Shown: positions 16,341 to 24,760, counted from the first letter of the stretch. The stretch is 64,000 bases of DNA from Ramlibacter alkalitolerans (GCF_016722765.1 NZ_JAEQND010000009.1:96001-160000), one strand, 5' to 3'. The notes: generated by a model from the sequence alone, not told the origin. Made by a program: numbers and translations.

Positions 16341-17744
16341 TCACCCGTGGGCGAGCGCGGCGAGGCTGGCGACGAGGTCCTGCGGATGCAGCATCGCCCC
16401 GCGCACGAGCCGCGCGGTTGCGTCCTGGTGCAGCGTGGCGCGCAGCCGCGGGGCCTGCGTGAGCGCGTCCCAGACGGGCAGCAGTTGCGCCTGCTGCGGC
16501 GATGCACCGCACGCCAGCTGCTGCGCGTAGCGGAGGCTGGCGGGCTCCGCCGCGAGCACGGCCTTGCTGGCGGCCGACAACAGCGGCGGCCGCGTCTCGG
16601 CCGCCGCCGTGCAGCAATAGATCACGTGCGGCGGCAGCTCGCGGCCGGGCGGCTGCAAGCGGCGCAGCGACGCGCCGTGGAGGCGGACCTCGTCGTCGGC
16701 GCTGGTGAAGGCGTAGTCGCGCGCCGGGTCGGCCTGCGCCAGCCGCTGCAGGCCGCGGTGCAGCCGCGAGAAGTCGGAACTGGCGGCGGCTGGCGCGGCC
16801 TTGACTTCGGCGAGCAGGAGGAGTTCGGCGCCTTCGGCCGCCACGCTGGCGATGGCCGCATCCCATTCGTCCTTGGCCTTGCCGCGGTCACCGGGAAAGC
16901 CGGGCGGCGGGCGCAGGCTGCGCAGCACGCGGTACGCGCCCGCGGCGCGCGCAGGCAGCAGCGCCGCGAGTTGCCGGAAGGCTTCGATGGTGGCGCGCTC
17001 GGCATCGTCACCGGCGCGGGCGGCACTGCGGCCGTGGGCGGCGGCGGCCCGGCTGCCGGCGCAGGGGCCGCGGCGCTCGCACAGCGCCAGGTAACGCTGC
17101 ACGGTGGCGCCGCCCTGCAGCGACTCGCGCCGGACGAGCCGCTGCAGGCTGGCGTGCCCGCGCAGTGGCGCCAGCGCGCACGCCAGGTCGGCATCCTCTG
17201 AGGGCAGAGCATCTTCCAGCGCGTCACGCAGCGCGGTCCATGCGTCCGCGCTCACCAGGGCATGCAGCGTGGCGAGCCGATCGCGCACGGCGCCGGGCGC
17301 CAGCGCGCGCGTCTTGCCCGGGTGGGCGATCGCGTCGACGAGGCTGCGCACGCTGCGCCGGTCGGCCGCCGCGCCGCCCGAGAGCCGCACGTATTCGCCG
17401 ACGGCGGCGTCGTGCGCCTGCAGGACGAGCGCCTGGAAGGACGCGTCGCCGCCCTGCGGCGCCATCGCCTCGCGCAGGAAGGCACCGAGCGCCCACGTGA
17501 AGAGGCCGGGCACCCCATCGCCTGCCGGCCGGCCGGCCTCGGCGGCCAGGCGCGCCGCCTCGATCGCGAAGGCCAGCGCCGCTTCGATGCCGGCCGCGCG
17601 CGCCGCGGCGGGGTCCGCCGGCAGCGGCGGCAGGCGGTAGCGGCGCGGCGCCTCGCGCAGCGCGGCGAGCAGGAGGTCCTGGGCGGCTTGCAAGTGGCCC
17701 AGTGTGGCAGAGCGAAGCAGCGCGCGCAGGCCGCGGGAGCGCAC
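16341..17744 (-). CDS. Large hypothetical helical protein
   Basis: About 467 residues, Ala/Leu/Arg-rich, no signal peptide, no transmembrane segment and no motif I recognise. A local segment DFSRLHRGLQRLAQADPARD and a later PPHVIYCCTAAAE look like conserved cores. The start is uncertain: GTG 17744 is chosen because longer versions would run through the promoter of the divergent dehydrogenase gene and become arginine-rich and unprotein-like. It ends close to the alpha/beta-hydrolase gene on the same strand (about 50 bp), so it may be co-transcribed with it. Confidence 0.68.
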   Translation of the reverse strand: MRSRGLRALLRSATLGHLQAAQDLLLAALREAPRRYRLPPLPADPAAARAAGIEAALAFAIEAARLAAEAGRPAGDGVPGLFTWALGAFLREAMAPQGGDASFQALVLQAHDAAVGEYVRLSGGAAADRRSVRSLVDAIAHPGKTRALAPGAVRDRLATLHALVSADAWTALRDALEDALPSEDADLACALAPLRGHASLQRLVRRESLQGGATVQRYLALCERRGPCAGSRAAAAHGRSAARAGDDAERATIEAFRQLAALLPARAAGAYRVLRSLRPPPGFPGDRGKAKDEWDAAIASVAAEGAELLLLAEVKAAPAAASSDFSRLHRGLQRLAQADPARDYAFTSADDEVRLHGASLRRLQPPGRELPPHVIYCCTAAAETRPPLLSAASKAVLAAEPASLRYAQQLACGASPQQAQLLPVWDALTQAPRLRATLHQDATARLVRGAMLHPQDLVASLAALAHG

Positions 17745-17835
17745 CCGCCGCCACGTGGTTTCCCCGCTCCCGGGCGTGCGGCGCCCTGGGCTACAAGGAC
17801 GGCGCAGCCCTGGCCACAGGGCGTGGAGAGCGACC

Positions 17836-18753
17836 ATGGCCGACGACAGCAGCAAGCGCCTGACCGGATTCATCGGCCTGGGCCGCATGGGCCGGGGCAT
17901 GGCCTTGAACCTGTGCCGCAAGGGCTTCCGCCTGGTCGTGCACGACATCGATCCGCGGCCGGTGCAGGACCTCGTGGCGGCCGGCGCGCGCGCCGCGCGG
18001 GACGTCGCCGACGTGGCGAGCGAGGCCGACGTGGTGATCACGATGCTGCCCCATTCGGCCGCCGTGGCCGAGGTGATCGCCGGGCCGGCCGGAGTGCTGG
18101 CCAGCGCCCGCCCCGGCACGCTGGTCCTGGACATGAGCACGGTGGCGCCGGAAGTGACCGACGGCGTCGCGGCGGCGGCGGCACGGCGCGAGATGGGCTT
18201 CGTCGATGCGCCCGTGGGGCGCCTGGCGAGCCACGCGGACCGCGGCGAGTCGCTGTTCATGGTGGGCGCGAGCGAGCGCGACTTCACTGCCGTGCGGCCG
18301 TTGCTGGAAGCCATGGGCACCACGATCCACCATTGCGGCCCGCCGGGCAGCGGCACCCGCACCAAGCTGGTCAACAACTACCTCGCGATCGTTTCCTGCC
18401 ACCTGAACGCTGAGGCGCTCACGCTGGCGCAGAAGTTCGGCCTCTCGCTCGACAAGACGCTGGAGGTGATCCACGGCACCACGGCCACCAACGGGCAGTT
18501 GAAGATCGCGTGGCCGACCAAGGTGCTGCGCGGCGACACCGAGCCGGGCTTCACGATCGACCTGGCGCACAAGGACCTGACGCTGATCGTCGAAGCGGCC
18601 AACGCGGTGCGCATGCCGGTGCCCGCGGCAGCCGCGGCGCGCGAGGCCTACAGCCTGGCCCGCGCGCGCGGCTACGGCGGCAAGGACTTCTCCGCCATGG
18701 CCGACGCCTGGTGCGAACTCGCCGGCGCCGTCCCGCCGCGGCTGGAGTCCTGA
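17836..18753 (+). CDS. Beta-hydroxyacid dehydrogenase, YihU-like (sulfolactaldehyde reductase type)
   Basis: 305 residues of the 3-hydroxyisobutyrate dehydrogenase superfamily. The NAD(P) motif GFIGLGRMGRGM is at 11-22 and catalytic Lys177 in RTKLVNNYL. The substrate loop reads DAPVGRLASHADRG (124-137) rather than the usual DAPVSGG. The VGR form, the KLVNNY segment and the late IDLAHKDL are shared with E. coli YihU, where that arginine binds the sulfonate of sulfolactaldehyde (recalled alignment). First gene of a four-gene unit; its stop overlaps the next start by one base. Alternative substrates are tartronate semialdehyde or succinate semialdehyde. Confidence 0.88.
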   Translation: MADDSSKRLTGFIGLGRMGRGMALNLCRKGFRLVVHDIDPRPVQDLVAAGARAARDVADVASEADVVITMLPHSAAVAEVIAGPAGVLASARPGTLVLDMSTVAPEVTDGVAAAAARREMGFVDAPVGRLASHADRGESLFMVGASERDFTAVRPLLEAMGTTIHHCGPPGSGTRTKLVNNYLAIVSCHLNAEALTLAQKFGLSLDKTLEVIHGTTATNGQLKIAWPTKVLRGDTEPGFTIDLAHKDLTLIVEAANAVRMPVPAAAAAREAYSLARARGYGGKDFSAMADAWCELAGAVPPRLES

Positions 18754-19283
18754 TGGAGCCCACCGCCGGCGCCTGGCAGGACCAGGTCTTCGACGTCCTC
18801 AAGCAAGGCCGGGTGCGGCAGGTGGCCTACGTGCCCGATGCCGGCCACGCCCAGCTGATCCGCCGCGTGCATGCGGACCCGCAGTTGCGCGGCGTCGTCC
18901 TGACCACCGAGGAGGAGGGCATCGCGCTCGCGTGCGGTGCCTGGCTGGGCGGCGAGCGCGCGGTGCTGCTGATGCAAAGCAGCGGCGTGGGCAACTGCAT
19001 CAACATGCTGTCGCTGGTGGAGAACGGCCGCTTCCCCTTCCTGGCGCTGGTCACCATGCGCGGCGAGTGGGCCGAGTTCAACCCGTGGCAGGTTCCCATG
19101 AGCAAGGCGGTGCGCCCCTGCCTCGAGGCCATGGGCGTGCGGGTGCTGTGCGCGACGCATCCCGACGAAGTCGCCCCGACCGTGCAGGCCGGCGTCGACG
19201 CGGCCTTCGACGCCGGCGAAGCGGTCGCGGTGCTGCTGGCGCAGAGGCTGATCGGGCGCAAGCAGTGGGAGGGCGCGCGATGA
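18753..19283 (+). CDS. TPP-dependent decarboxylase, alpha (PYR) subunit, ComD-like
   Basis: 176 residues forming only the PYR half of a thiamine-diphosphate enzyme. TTEEEGIALACGAWLGGERA carries the conserved glutamate that activates the cofactor, followed by QSSGVGNCINML. A stand-alone PYR subunit of this type occurs in sulfopyruvate decarboxylase (ComD) and phosphonopyruvate decarboxylase homologues, which turn a C3 2-oxoacid into the matching aldehyde and CO2. It needs the beta subunit encoded immediately downstream, which overlaps by ATGA. The operon context with a YihU-like reductase favours a C3 sulfonate or related acid, as an inference. Confidence 0.87.
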   Translation: MEPTAGAWQDQVFDVLKQGRVRQVAYVPDAGHAQLIRRVHADPQLRGVVLTTEEEGIALACGAWLGGERAVLLMQSSGVGNCINMLSLVENGRFPFLALVTMRGEWAEFNPWQVPMSKAVRPCLEAMGVRVLCATHPDEVAPTVQAGVDAAFDAGEAVAVLLAQRLIGRKQWEGAR

Positions 19284-19873
19284 CCGCCGAACAGACGCCC
19301 GCGCTGGACCGGCGCGCCGTCGTGCGCGAACTGCTCGTGCGCTGTCCCGAGGCGCTGGTCATCACCGGCCTCGGTTCGCCGAGCTGGGATGCGTTCGCGG
19401 CCGGCGACCGCGACGGCACTTTCTATCTCTGGGGCGCCATGGGCGGGGCGGCCGCCATGGGGCTCGGCCTCGCGCTCGCGCAGCCGCAACGCAGCGTGCT
19501 GGTGATCACCGGCGACGGCGAGCAGCTGATGGGACTGGGCGCGCTGGCCACCCTGGGCGCGCAGCAGCCGCCCAACCTGGCGCTCGTCGTCCTCGACAAC
19601 GGGCACTACGGCGAAACCGGCATGCAGCGCAGCCACACCAGCCTGGGCACCGACCTGGTGGCGGTGGCGCGCGGCTGCGGATTCAGGCATGCGCAGGCGA
19701 TCCGCGAACTCGATGCGCTGGCCCCGCTGGCCGCCCACGTCGCCGCGCGTGCAGGCTGCATCCTGGCGCAGGTGCACGTCGCCTGCGAGGACCTGCCCAA
19801 GGCGCTGCCGGCCCGCGACGGGGTGTACCTGAAGAACCGTTTCCGCGCAGCACTGGGCCTGCCGCCCTTCTAG
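19280..19873 (+). CDS. TPP-dependent decarboxylase, beta (TPP-binding) subunit, ComE-like
   Basis: 197 residues, the PP half of the split thiamine-diphosphate enzyme. The cofactor motif runs from TGDGEQLMGLGALATLGA (about 75-92) to LDNGHYGETG (about 104-113), binding Mg2+ and diphosphate. WGAMGGAAAMGLGLALAQP just before it is typical of sulfopyruvate and phosphonopyruvate decarboxylases. ATGA overlap with the alpha gene implies equimolar synthesis. No regulatory or central domain is present, so the pair is a minimal two-subunit enzyme. Confidence 0.87.
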   Translation: MTAEQTPALDRRAVVRELLVRCPEALVITGLGSPSWDAFAAGDRDGTFYLWGAMGGAAAMGLGLALAQPQRSVLVITGDGEQLMGLGALATLGAQQPPNLALVVLDNGHYGETGMQRSHTSLGTDLVAVARGCGFRHAQAIRELDALAPLAAHVAARAGCILAQVHVACEDLPKALPARDGVYLKNRFRAALGLPPF

Positions 19874-19882
19874 GACGAGCGC

Positions 19883-20779
19883 ATGCACGACGCCCCCATC
19901 GCCTACATCGAACGCACCCGCGCGTGGTATCTGGCGCTCGGCTACGGCAATCCGTACCGCTACGCCCAGTTCGACGAGGTGCCGTTCCAGCCGCTGAAGA
20001 AGCCGCTGGCCGCGTCCGTCGTCACGCTGGTGACCACGGCGGCCCCCTACCAGCCCGGCAAGGGCCCGCAAGGGCCGGGGGCGCCGATGAACGCCTCAGT
20101 CAAGTTCTACGTGCCTTACACCGGCGACACCGCCCGCGACCACGACCTGCGCATCGCGCACGTGGCGATCGACCGCAGGCACACGTCGATGGAGGACAGC
20201 AACTGCTGGTTCCCGCTGCCGCTGCTGCGTGCGTTCGCACGCGAGGGGCGCTTGCGGCTGGCGCCGCGCTTCCACGGCGCGCCCACCAACCGCAGCCAGC
20301 GCCACACGCTGGAGCACGACGTGCCGCTGATCGTGCAGCGCTGCCTCGACGACGGCGTCGATGCGGCGCTGCTGGTGCCCAACTGCCCGGTGTGCCACCA
20401 GACGCTGGCGCTCACCGCGCGCGGGCTGGAAGCCGCCGGCATTTCGACCGTGGTGATGGGTTGCGCGAAGGACATCGTGGAGCACGTGGGCGTGCCGCGC
20501 TTCCTGTTCTCGGATTTCCCGCTCGGCAACGCTGCCGGCAAGCCGCACGATCCCGCCTCGCAGCGGCAGACGCTGGAGCTGGCGCTGCAACTGCTGCAGA
20601 CCGCAACGGCTGCGCGCACCACGCTGCAGTCGCCGATCCGCTGGAGCGCATCGAGCGAATGGAAGCGCGATTACTGCAACATCGAGCGCGCAAGTCCCGA
20701 GGAGATCGCCCGTGCCCGGGCCGAGTTCGACGCGATCAAGGCGCAGGCCAGATCGATCCGGAGTTCAGAGATCTCCTAG
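19883..20779 (+). CDS. GrdB-like glycine/sarcosine/betaine reductase family protein with Cys for Sec
   Basis: 298 residues related to the selenoprotein B (GrdB/PrdB) family of anaerobic amino-acid reductases. The family features are RIAHVAIDRRHTSMED (90-105) and LLVPNCPVCHQT (163-174). Selenoproteins of the family carry selenocysteine in this region; here it is a CxxCH (Cys168, Cys171, His172) and there is no in-frame TGA. Another cysteine is in VMGCAKD (194). It starts 9 bp after the decarboxylase beta gene, so it is part of the same operon. What such a protein does in an apparently aerobic proteobacterium is unknown; a reductive or thiolytic step on the decarboxylase product is a guess. Confidence 0.75.
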   Translation: MHDAPIAYIERTRAWYLALGYGNPYRYAQFDEVPFQPLKKPLAASVVTLVTTAAPYQPGKGPQGPGAPMNASVKFYVPYTGDTARDHDLRIAHVAIDRRHTSMEDSNCWFPLPLLRAFAREGRLRLAPRFHGAPTNRSQRHTLEHDVPLIVQRCLDDGVDAALLVPNCPVCHQTLALTARGLEAAGISTVVMGCAKDIVEHVGVPRFLFSDFPLGNAAGKPHDPASQRQTLELALQLLQTATAARTTLQSPIRWSASSEWKRDYCNIERASPEEIARARAEFDAIKAQARSIRSSEIS

Positions 20780-20973
20780 TGCCAGTTCCGCGTGACAGCG
20801 TCCTCGATGCCCTGGAAGAGTTCGCGGTAGGCCTCCTTGGCCTTGCGGATGCGCTCGAGGTCGCTCAGCAGGGTTTCCAGCGCGGAGCGCGCGCCGACGC
20901 CGCTGCGCCCGCGCGGGACGCGGTATTCCGGCGGCTTGACCTCGGGGTCGAGAAACAGGATGCGGTCTGGCAT
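20776..20973 (-). CDS. Small soluble hypothetical protein, 65 residues
   Basis: A short charged protein (MPDRILFLDPEVKPPEYRVP...), with the second half predicted helical (ALETLLSDLERIRKAKEAYR). The stop overlaps the end of the GrdB-like gene by 4 bp on the opposite strand. Longer versions of this frame are arginine-rich and less plausible. No family known to me. Confidence 0.55.
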   Translation of the reverse strand: MPDRILFLDPEVKPPEYRVPRGRSGVGARSALETLLSDLERIRKAKEAYRELFQGIEDAVTRNWH

Positions 20974-21033
20974 GGCAACGAGGCTGGTGCGCGAGGATGT
21001 TAGCAGCGCCTGCGGGGCGTCGCCAGCGGGAGG

Positions 21034-21171
21034 TCACTCACGGCGGCGTCCCCGGTAGGGCCGGCGCCCCTCGTCGCGCCGCGACAGGCGCTTCGCAGCG
21101 CGCACGACGACCGCCAGCACCACCAGCGCGATGAACACGTACAGCGCGGTCCAGAGCAGGGTGTTCGTCAT
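21034..21171 (-). CDS. Tiny membrane protein, 45 residues
   Basis: The protein starts MTNTLLWTALYVFIALVVLA, one transmembrane helix, then a strongly basic tail (AAKRLSRRDEGRRPYRGRRR). It lies 15 bp downstream of the ZIP transporter stop, in the same direction, so it is probably its operon partner. The topology would be N-out with the basic tail inside. Too short for routine gene calling. Could be a transporter-modulating small protein, but that is only positional inference. Confidence 0.52.
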   Translation of the reverse strand: MTNTLLWTALYVFIALVVLAVVVRAAKRLSRRDEGRRPYRGRRRE

Positions 21172-21186
21172 GGCGTTCACAGCTTC

Positions 21187-21951
21187 TCAGGAGTGGCCGC
21201 CGAGCTTGGACAGCGTGAAGGCCGCGAGGAAGCCCAGCACCGTGATCAGCCCCGTCGCATCGTGGGTGTGCTCGAAGGCTTCGGGGACCATGGTGTCGGC
21301 CAGCATGGCGAGGATCGCGCCCGCCGCAACGGCCGTCGTTGCGGCGATCACGCCGGGCGGGAAGTCCCGGAACACGGCGAAGCCGGCCCAGGCCGCGGCA
21401 GAGGATGTGAGCGCGATCGCGCCCCAGACCCCGAAGACGTACACGGCGGAGCGGCCGGCACGCCGCATCCCCGCCGCGCTGGAGAGGCCTTCGGGAATAT
21501 TGGACAGGAAGATCGCGATCACCGCCACCATGCTCACGGCGCCGCCGCGCAGCATGCTGAGCCCGATCACCACCGACTCCGGCACGCCATCGAGCAGCGC
21601 GCCGACTGCGATGGCAAGGCCGCTGCCGCCGTCCTGCTGCTCCGAAGGCTGCTGGCCCTGCGAGCGCTTGCGATGCTTGGCGCCCTGGCGCGCCAGCCAC
21701 CAGTTCGCGATGGTGAAGAGGAGCGCGCCGCCGACGAAGCCGATCGCCGTGGCCAGGAAGCCGCCGCGCTCGTAGGCCTCTTCCATCAGCTCGAAGGCCA
21801 GCGCCGAAATCAGCACGCCGGCGCCGAAGGCCATCACGGCCGCGATCAGCCGTTGCGGGACGTGGAAGAACCAGCCGATCGCGGCCCCGAGCACGAGGGC
21901 GCCGCCGGCCAGCAAGCCCCACAGGGCAGCCTGCAGTGCGGTCGGAATCAT
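21187..21951 (-). CDS. ZIP-family divalent metal transporter
   Basis: 254 residues with about eight transmembrane helices; imports Zn2+, Fe2+ or other divalent metals through the inner membrane. The metal-site motifs are GALLDGVPESVVIGL (118-131; Asp121, Glu125) and SNIPEGLSSAAG (150-161; Asn151, Glu154). A hydrophilic loop with His, Lys, Arg and Gln (about 90-108) lies before the first motif, shorter and less His-rich than usual. It is followed by the 45-residue membrane protein. No metal-responsive regulator gene is adjacent. Confidence 0.93.
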   Translation of the reverse strand: MIPTALQAALWGLLAGGALVLGAAIGWFFHVPQRLIAAVMAFGAGVLISALAFELMEEAYERGGFLATAIGFVGGALLFTIANWWLARQGAKHRKRSQGQQPSEQQDGGSGLAIAVGALLDGVPESVVIGLSMLRGGAVSMVAVIAIFLSNIPEGLSSAAGMRRAGRSAVYVFGVWGAIALTSSAAAWAGFAVFRDFPPGVIAATTAVAAGAILAMLADTMVPEAFEHTHDATGLITVLGFLAAFTLSKLGGHS

Positions 21952-22016
21952 CGGCCGATGCTAGCGCCGCTCGCGCCCGCGCGGGTGCCGCAATCCGCAG
22001 CGCCGATCGGCGATCC

Positions 22017-22055
22017 CGTAGGCTGGCGGTGGCGCGCGAAGCGCCGGAACCCCAG
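22017..22055. repeat. Dispersed palindromic repeat, family A
   Basis: CGTAGGCTGGCGGTG at one end and GGAACCCCAG at the other, with a short GCGCGCGAAGCGCC hairpin between. It is a degenerate single copy of the element whose longest copy is at 47903-48014. Confidence 0.55.
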
Positions 22056-22065
22056 TTTGCCCGCG

Positions 22066-22479
22066 CTAGCCCACCCCCCGCGCGATCAGGAACGGCGCGA
22101 ACTCCTTGTCCGACACCAGGATGTGGCGGGCCAGCCAGTCGCCGAGGAACTTCAGGGTGGCGATGCTCACGGTCGTGTCATCCCGCGATTCCCTGAGCTT
22201 CTGCGCCAGGGCCTTGGCCTGCGCGGTCAGCTTGCCGTGCTCGGCGTGGTGCGCGGCTTCCTCTTGGAAGCCGGCCTCGTGCAGCAGCTTTTCCTCGAAA
22301 TCGAAGTGGTACACGGTGTAGTCGACCACGCTGGTCAGGACCTTGTCGATCACCTCGCCAGCCTGGCCCTGCTGCATGGCCTCGTAGAGCTGGTTGAACA
22401 GGGCGAACAGCCGCTGGTGCTGGCGGTCGATTTCGGCGATGTGCAGGCTGTACTTGTCTTCCCAGACGATGACGCTCAT
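22066..22479 (-). CDS. Bacteriohemerythrin
   Basis: 137-residue soluble four-helix bundle that binds O2 at a di-iron site. All ligands are in place: His21 (DRQHQRLF), His58 and Glu62 (HFDFEEKLL), His77 and His81 (HHAEH), His119 and Asp124 (RHILVSDKEF). The N-terminus VIVWEDKYSLHIAEID is typical. An AGGAG ribosome site precedes the ATG. It stands alone. Suggested roles in the family are oxygen storage, delivery to respiratory enzymes or oxygen sensing. Confidence 0.95.
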   Translation of the reverse strand: MSVIVWEDKYSLHIAEIDRQHQRLFALFNQLYEAMQQGQAGEVIDKVLTSVVDYTVYHFDFEEKLLHEAGFQEEAAHHAEHGKLTAQAKALAQKLRESRDDTTVSIATLKFLGDWLARHILVSDKEFAPFLIARGVG

Positions 22480-22614
22480 TTGTCGGTGGCTCCTATCCGG
22501 GGAGAAAAGTAGCGCGTCCGGCGACCTTCTTCCTTGTGATAGCGCAACTGGACGCGCTTGCGGCGCCGCGGGCCTCGGGGCGGCGTGACGCTTTCACGCG
22601 GGCCCCGCCTTGCC

Positions 22615-23103
22615 TCAGGGCTGCGTGTCCTCCGGCACCCGGCGGTATTCGACCCGCACGCGGTGCACGTGGTCGACGCCGATGAAGTCGTTGCGGCCCT
22701 GGAAATCGACCTCGAAGGTGGCGAAGGGCACGTTCAGGCGCGAGGGCGGATGCCCGTTCATGAGGGTGTACTTGCGCTTGAGGTTGGTGCCGTCGTACAG
22801 CCAGGTGCCCTCGTGCTCCATGCGCGTGATGCGCCCGCCGGCATCGGCGATGCGCACGCTTTCGTGGAAGGCGCCGCCGGCATCGAGTTCCAGCACCCGG
22901 CGCACCCGCACGCCGTCTTCGCTGTATTCCCGCAGCCAGGTGCCGCGCAGCAGGTCCTGCCGGTCGATGGCGGCGGGCGAGAGCGTGGCCGTGGCGGGCA
23001 GCCAGGACTGCAGCGTCCAGGCGAGCGCGGCCAGCCCCACCAGGGGCAGGAGCCAGCGCGGCGCGGAGGAGGTCACGCCGCAACTATCCCAGAAACGCGG
23101 CAC
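22615..23103 (-). CDS. Membrane-anchored lipocalin-like hypothetical protein
   Basis: About 160 residues: one N-terminal hydrophobic segment (PRWLLPLVGLAALAWTLQSW), then a beta-rich domain starting LLRGTWLREY with regular strand-like alternation and DGTNLKRKYTLMNG. The layout is that of small lipocalin-like domains, but I cannot assign a family. Two GTG starts are possible, 23103 and 23076; the second gives a cleaner membrane anchor. It lies 27 bp after the CoA-transferase gene in the same direction. Confidence 0.68.
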   Translation of the reverse strand: MPRFWDSCGVTSSAPRWLLPLVGLAALAWTLQSWLPATATLSPAAIDRQDLLRGTWLREYSEDGVRVRRVLELDAGGAFHESVRIADAGGRITRMEHEGTWLYDGTNLKRKYTLMNGHPPSRLNVPFATFEVDFQGRNDFIGVDHVHRVRVEYRRVPEDTQP

Positions 23104-23130
23104 CGGCGGGAAGTCCCGCCGGGCGCCCGC

Positions 23131-24666
23131 CTATTGCGGCAGCATGTGCCCGGTTTCCTCGTAGCGCTCGTGCCAGGACAGCGCTTCGCGCAGCAGGTGC
23201 GGGGTGTGCAGGCCGGCGCGGCCGGAGCGGGCCAGCGCCTGCGCGCGGTCCTCGTAGTCCTGCAGGGCGGCGCGGTAGGAAGGGTGCGCGCAGCGCTCGA
23301 TGATGACCTTGCTGCGCTGGCGCGGGGCCAGGCCGCGCAGGTCCGCCAGGCCCTGCTCCGTCACGACCACCTGCACGTCGTGCTCGGTGTGGTCCACGTG
23401 GCTGGCCATCGGCACGATGCAGGAGATGGCGCCGTTCTTGGCCGTCGATGCGGTCATGAAGATCGACAGGTAGGCGTTGCGCGCGAAGTCGCCCGAGCCG
23501 CCGATGCCGTTCATGATGCGCGTGCCCATGAGGTGGGTCGAGTTGACGTTGCCGTACATGTCGGCCTCGATCATCCCGTTCATGGAGATCACGCCCAGGC
23601 GCCGGATCACCTCCGGGTGGTTGGAGATCTCCTGCGGGCGCAGCAGGATGCGTTCGCGGTAGTAGTCGATGTTGTCGAGGAACTCGCGCATGCCTTCGTC
23701 GCTGAGCGACAGCGCCGTCGACGAGGCGAAGGCCAGGGTGCCGGACTTGAGCATCTCCAGCATGCCGTCCTGCAGCACTTCGGTGTACGCCGTCAGGCCC
23801 TTGTACTTGCCCTTGTCCAGGCCGCTCAGCACCGCGTTGGCGGTGTTGCCCACGCCGGACTGGATCGGCAGCAGTTCCCTGGGCAGGCGGCCGCGCGTGA
23901 TCTCGTGCTCGAGGAAATCGAGGATGTGCTCCGCGATGCGTTCCGAGGCGGCGTCCGGCGGCGTGAACTTCGGGTTGCGGTCCGGGATGTTGGTCTCGAC
24001 GATCGCGACCACCTTGGCCGGGTCGACATGCAGGTAGGCGTCGCCGATGCGGGTGCTGGGGTGCAGCACCGGGATCGGCCGGCGGTTCGGCGGCAGCGCC
24101 GTGCCGTAGTAGATGTCGTGCATGCCTTCGAGGCCCAGCGCATGCGCGCTGTTCACCTCGAGGATCACCTTGTCGGCCAGGTCCAGCCAGGTCTTGTTGT
24201 TGCCCAGCGAGGAGGCCGCGATCAGGCGGCCATCTTCCAGCACGCCGGCCACTTCGACCAGCGCGACGTTGAGCTTGCCGAGGAAGCCGAACCAGACGAA
24301 CTGGCTCACGTGCGACAGGTGGATGTCGATATATTCCATCTCGCCGGCGTTGATGCGCGTGCGGCAGGTCGGATCCGACTGGTAGGGCAGGCGCAACTCG
24401 ATGCCTCCGACCTTGGCCAGCGCGCCATCGAGTTCGGGCGCGGTGGACGCGCCGGTCCACACGCCGATGCGGAACACGTTGCCGTGCTGGTTGGCCGCCT
24501 CGATCCGGCGGGCGAGGGCGGGCGGCACGGCCTTGGGATACCCGGAGCTGGTGAAGCCGCTCATGCCGACGTGGTCGCCGTGCTGGATGAGGGCGGCCGC
24601 CTGTTCGGCGGACATGATCTTCTGGCGCAGGCCGGGATGCAGGACGCGGGAGGCGGGGGACAGCAC
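23131..24666 (-). CDS. Acetyl-CoA hydrolase/succinyl-CoA:acetate CoA-transferase
   Basis: 511 residues of the class I CoA-transferase family (AarC/Ach1 type). It moves CoA between succinate and acetate, allowing acetate activation or overflow. The catalytic glutamate is Glu296 in LTAYTEVLQDGML, and the oxyanion loop GIGGSGDFARNAYLS lies at about 388-402. Near the N-terminus GMSGFTSSGYPKAVPPAL is typical. Full length, cytosolic. Its neighbours do not indicate a pathway; hydrolase annotation of such enzymes is usually wrong because they work as transferases. Confidence 0.93.
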   Translation of the reverse strand: MLSPASRVLHPGLRQKIMSAEQAAALIQHGDHVGMSGFTSSGYPKAVPPALARRIEAANQHGNVFRIGVWTGASTAPELDGALAKVGGIELRLPYQSDPTCRTRINAGEMEYIDIHLSHVSQFVWFGFLGKLNVALVEVAGVLEDGRLIAASSLGNNKTWLDLADKVILEVNSAHALGLEGMHDIYYGTALPPNRRPIPVLHPSTRIGDAYLHVDPAKVVAIVETNIPDRNPKFTPPDAASERIAEHILDFLEHEITRGRLPRELLPIQSGVGNTANAVLSGLDKGKYKGLTAYTEVLQDGMLEMLKSGTLAFASSTALSLSDEGMREFLDNIDYYRERILLRPQEISNHPEVIRRLGVISMNGMIEADMYGNVNSTHLMGTRIMNGIGGSGDFARNAYLSIFMTASTAKNGAISCIVPMASHVDHTEHDVQVVVTEQGLADLRGLAPRQRSKVIIERCAHPSYRAALQDYEDRAQALARSGRAGLHTPHLLREALSWHERYEETGHMLPQ

Positions 24667-24760
24667 TTTCTTTCTTCTCTCCGTTTTGCAGGCAGTCTAC
24701 GGGCGGGTGCATGCGGTCGGGCTGAGCGAAGTCAACTGGAATGTCGCCCGGGTTCCCTTC

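Noticed and set aside
16341..17744. CHAD- or CRISPR-associated-like helical protein
   Set aside because: No conserved His or nuclease motif could be seen; left as hypothetical.
17745..18377. N-terminal extension of the hypothetical minus-strand gene ending at 16341
   Set aside because: It is antisense to the YihU-like dehydrogenase and reads as Ser/Arg-rich non-protein sequence.
23131..24666. Plain acetyl-CoA hydrolase
   Set aside because: The catalytic glutamate and glycine loop are those of class I CoA-transferases, so transferase is the better call.
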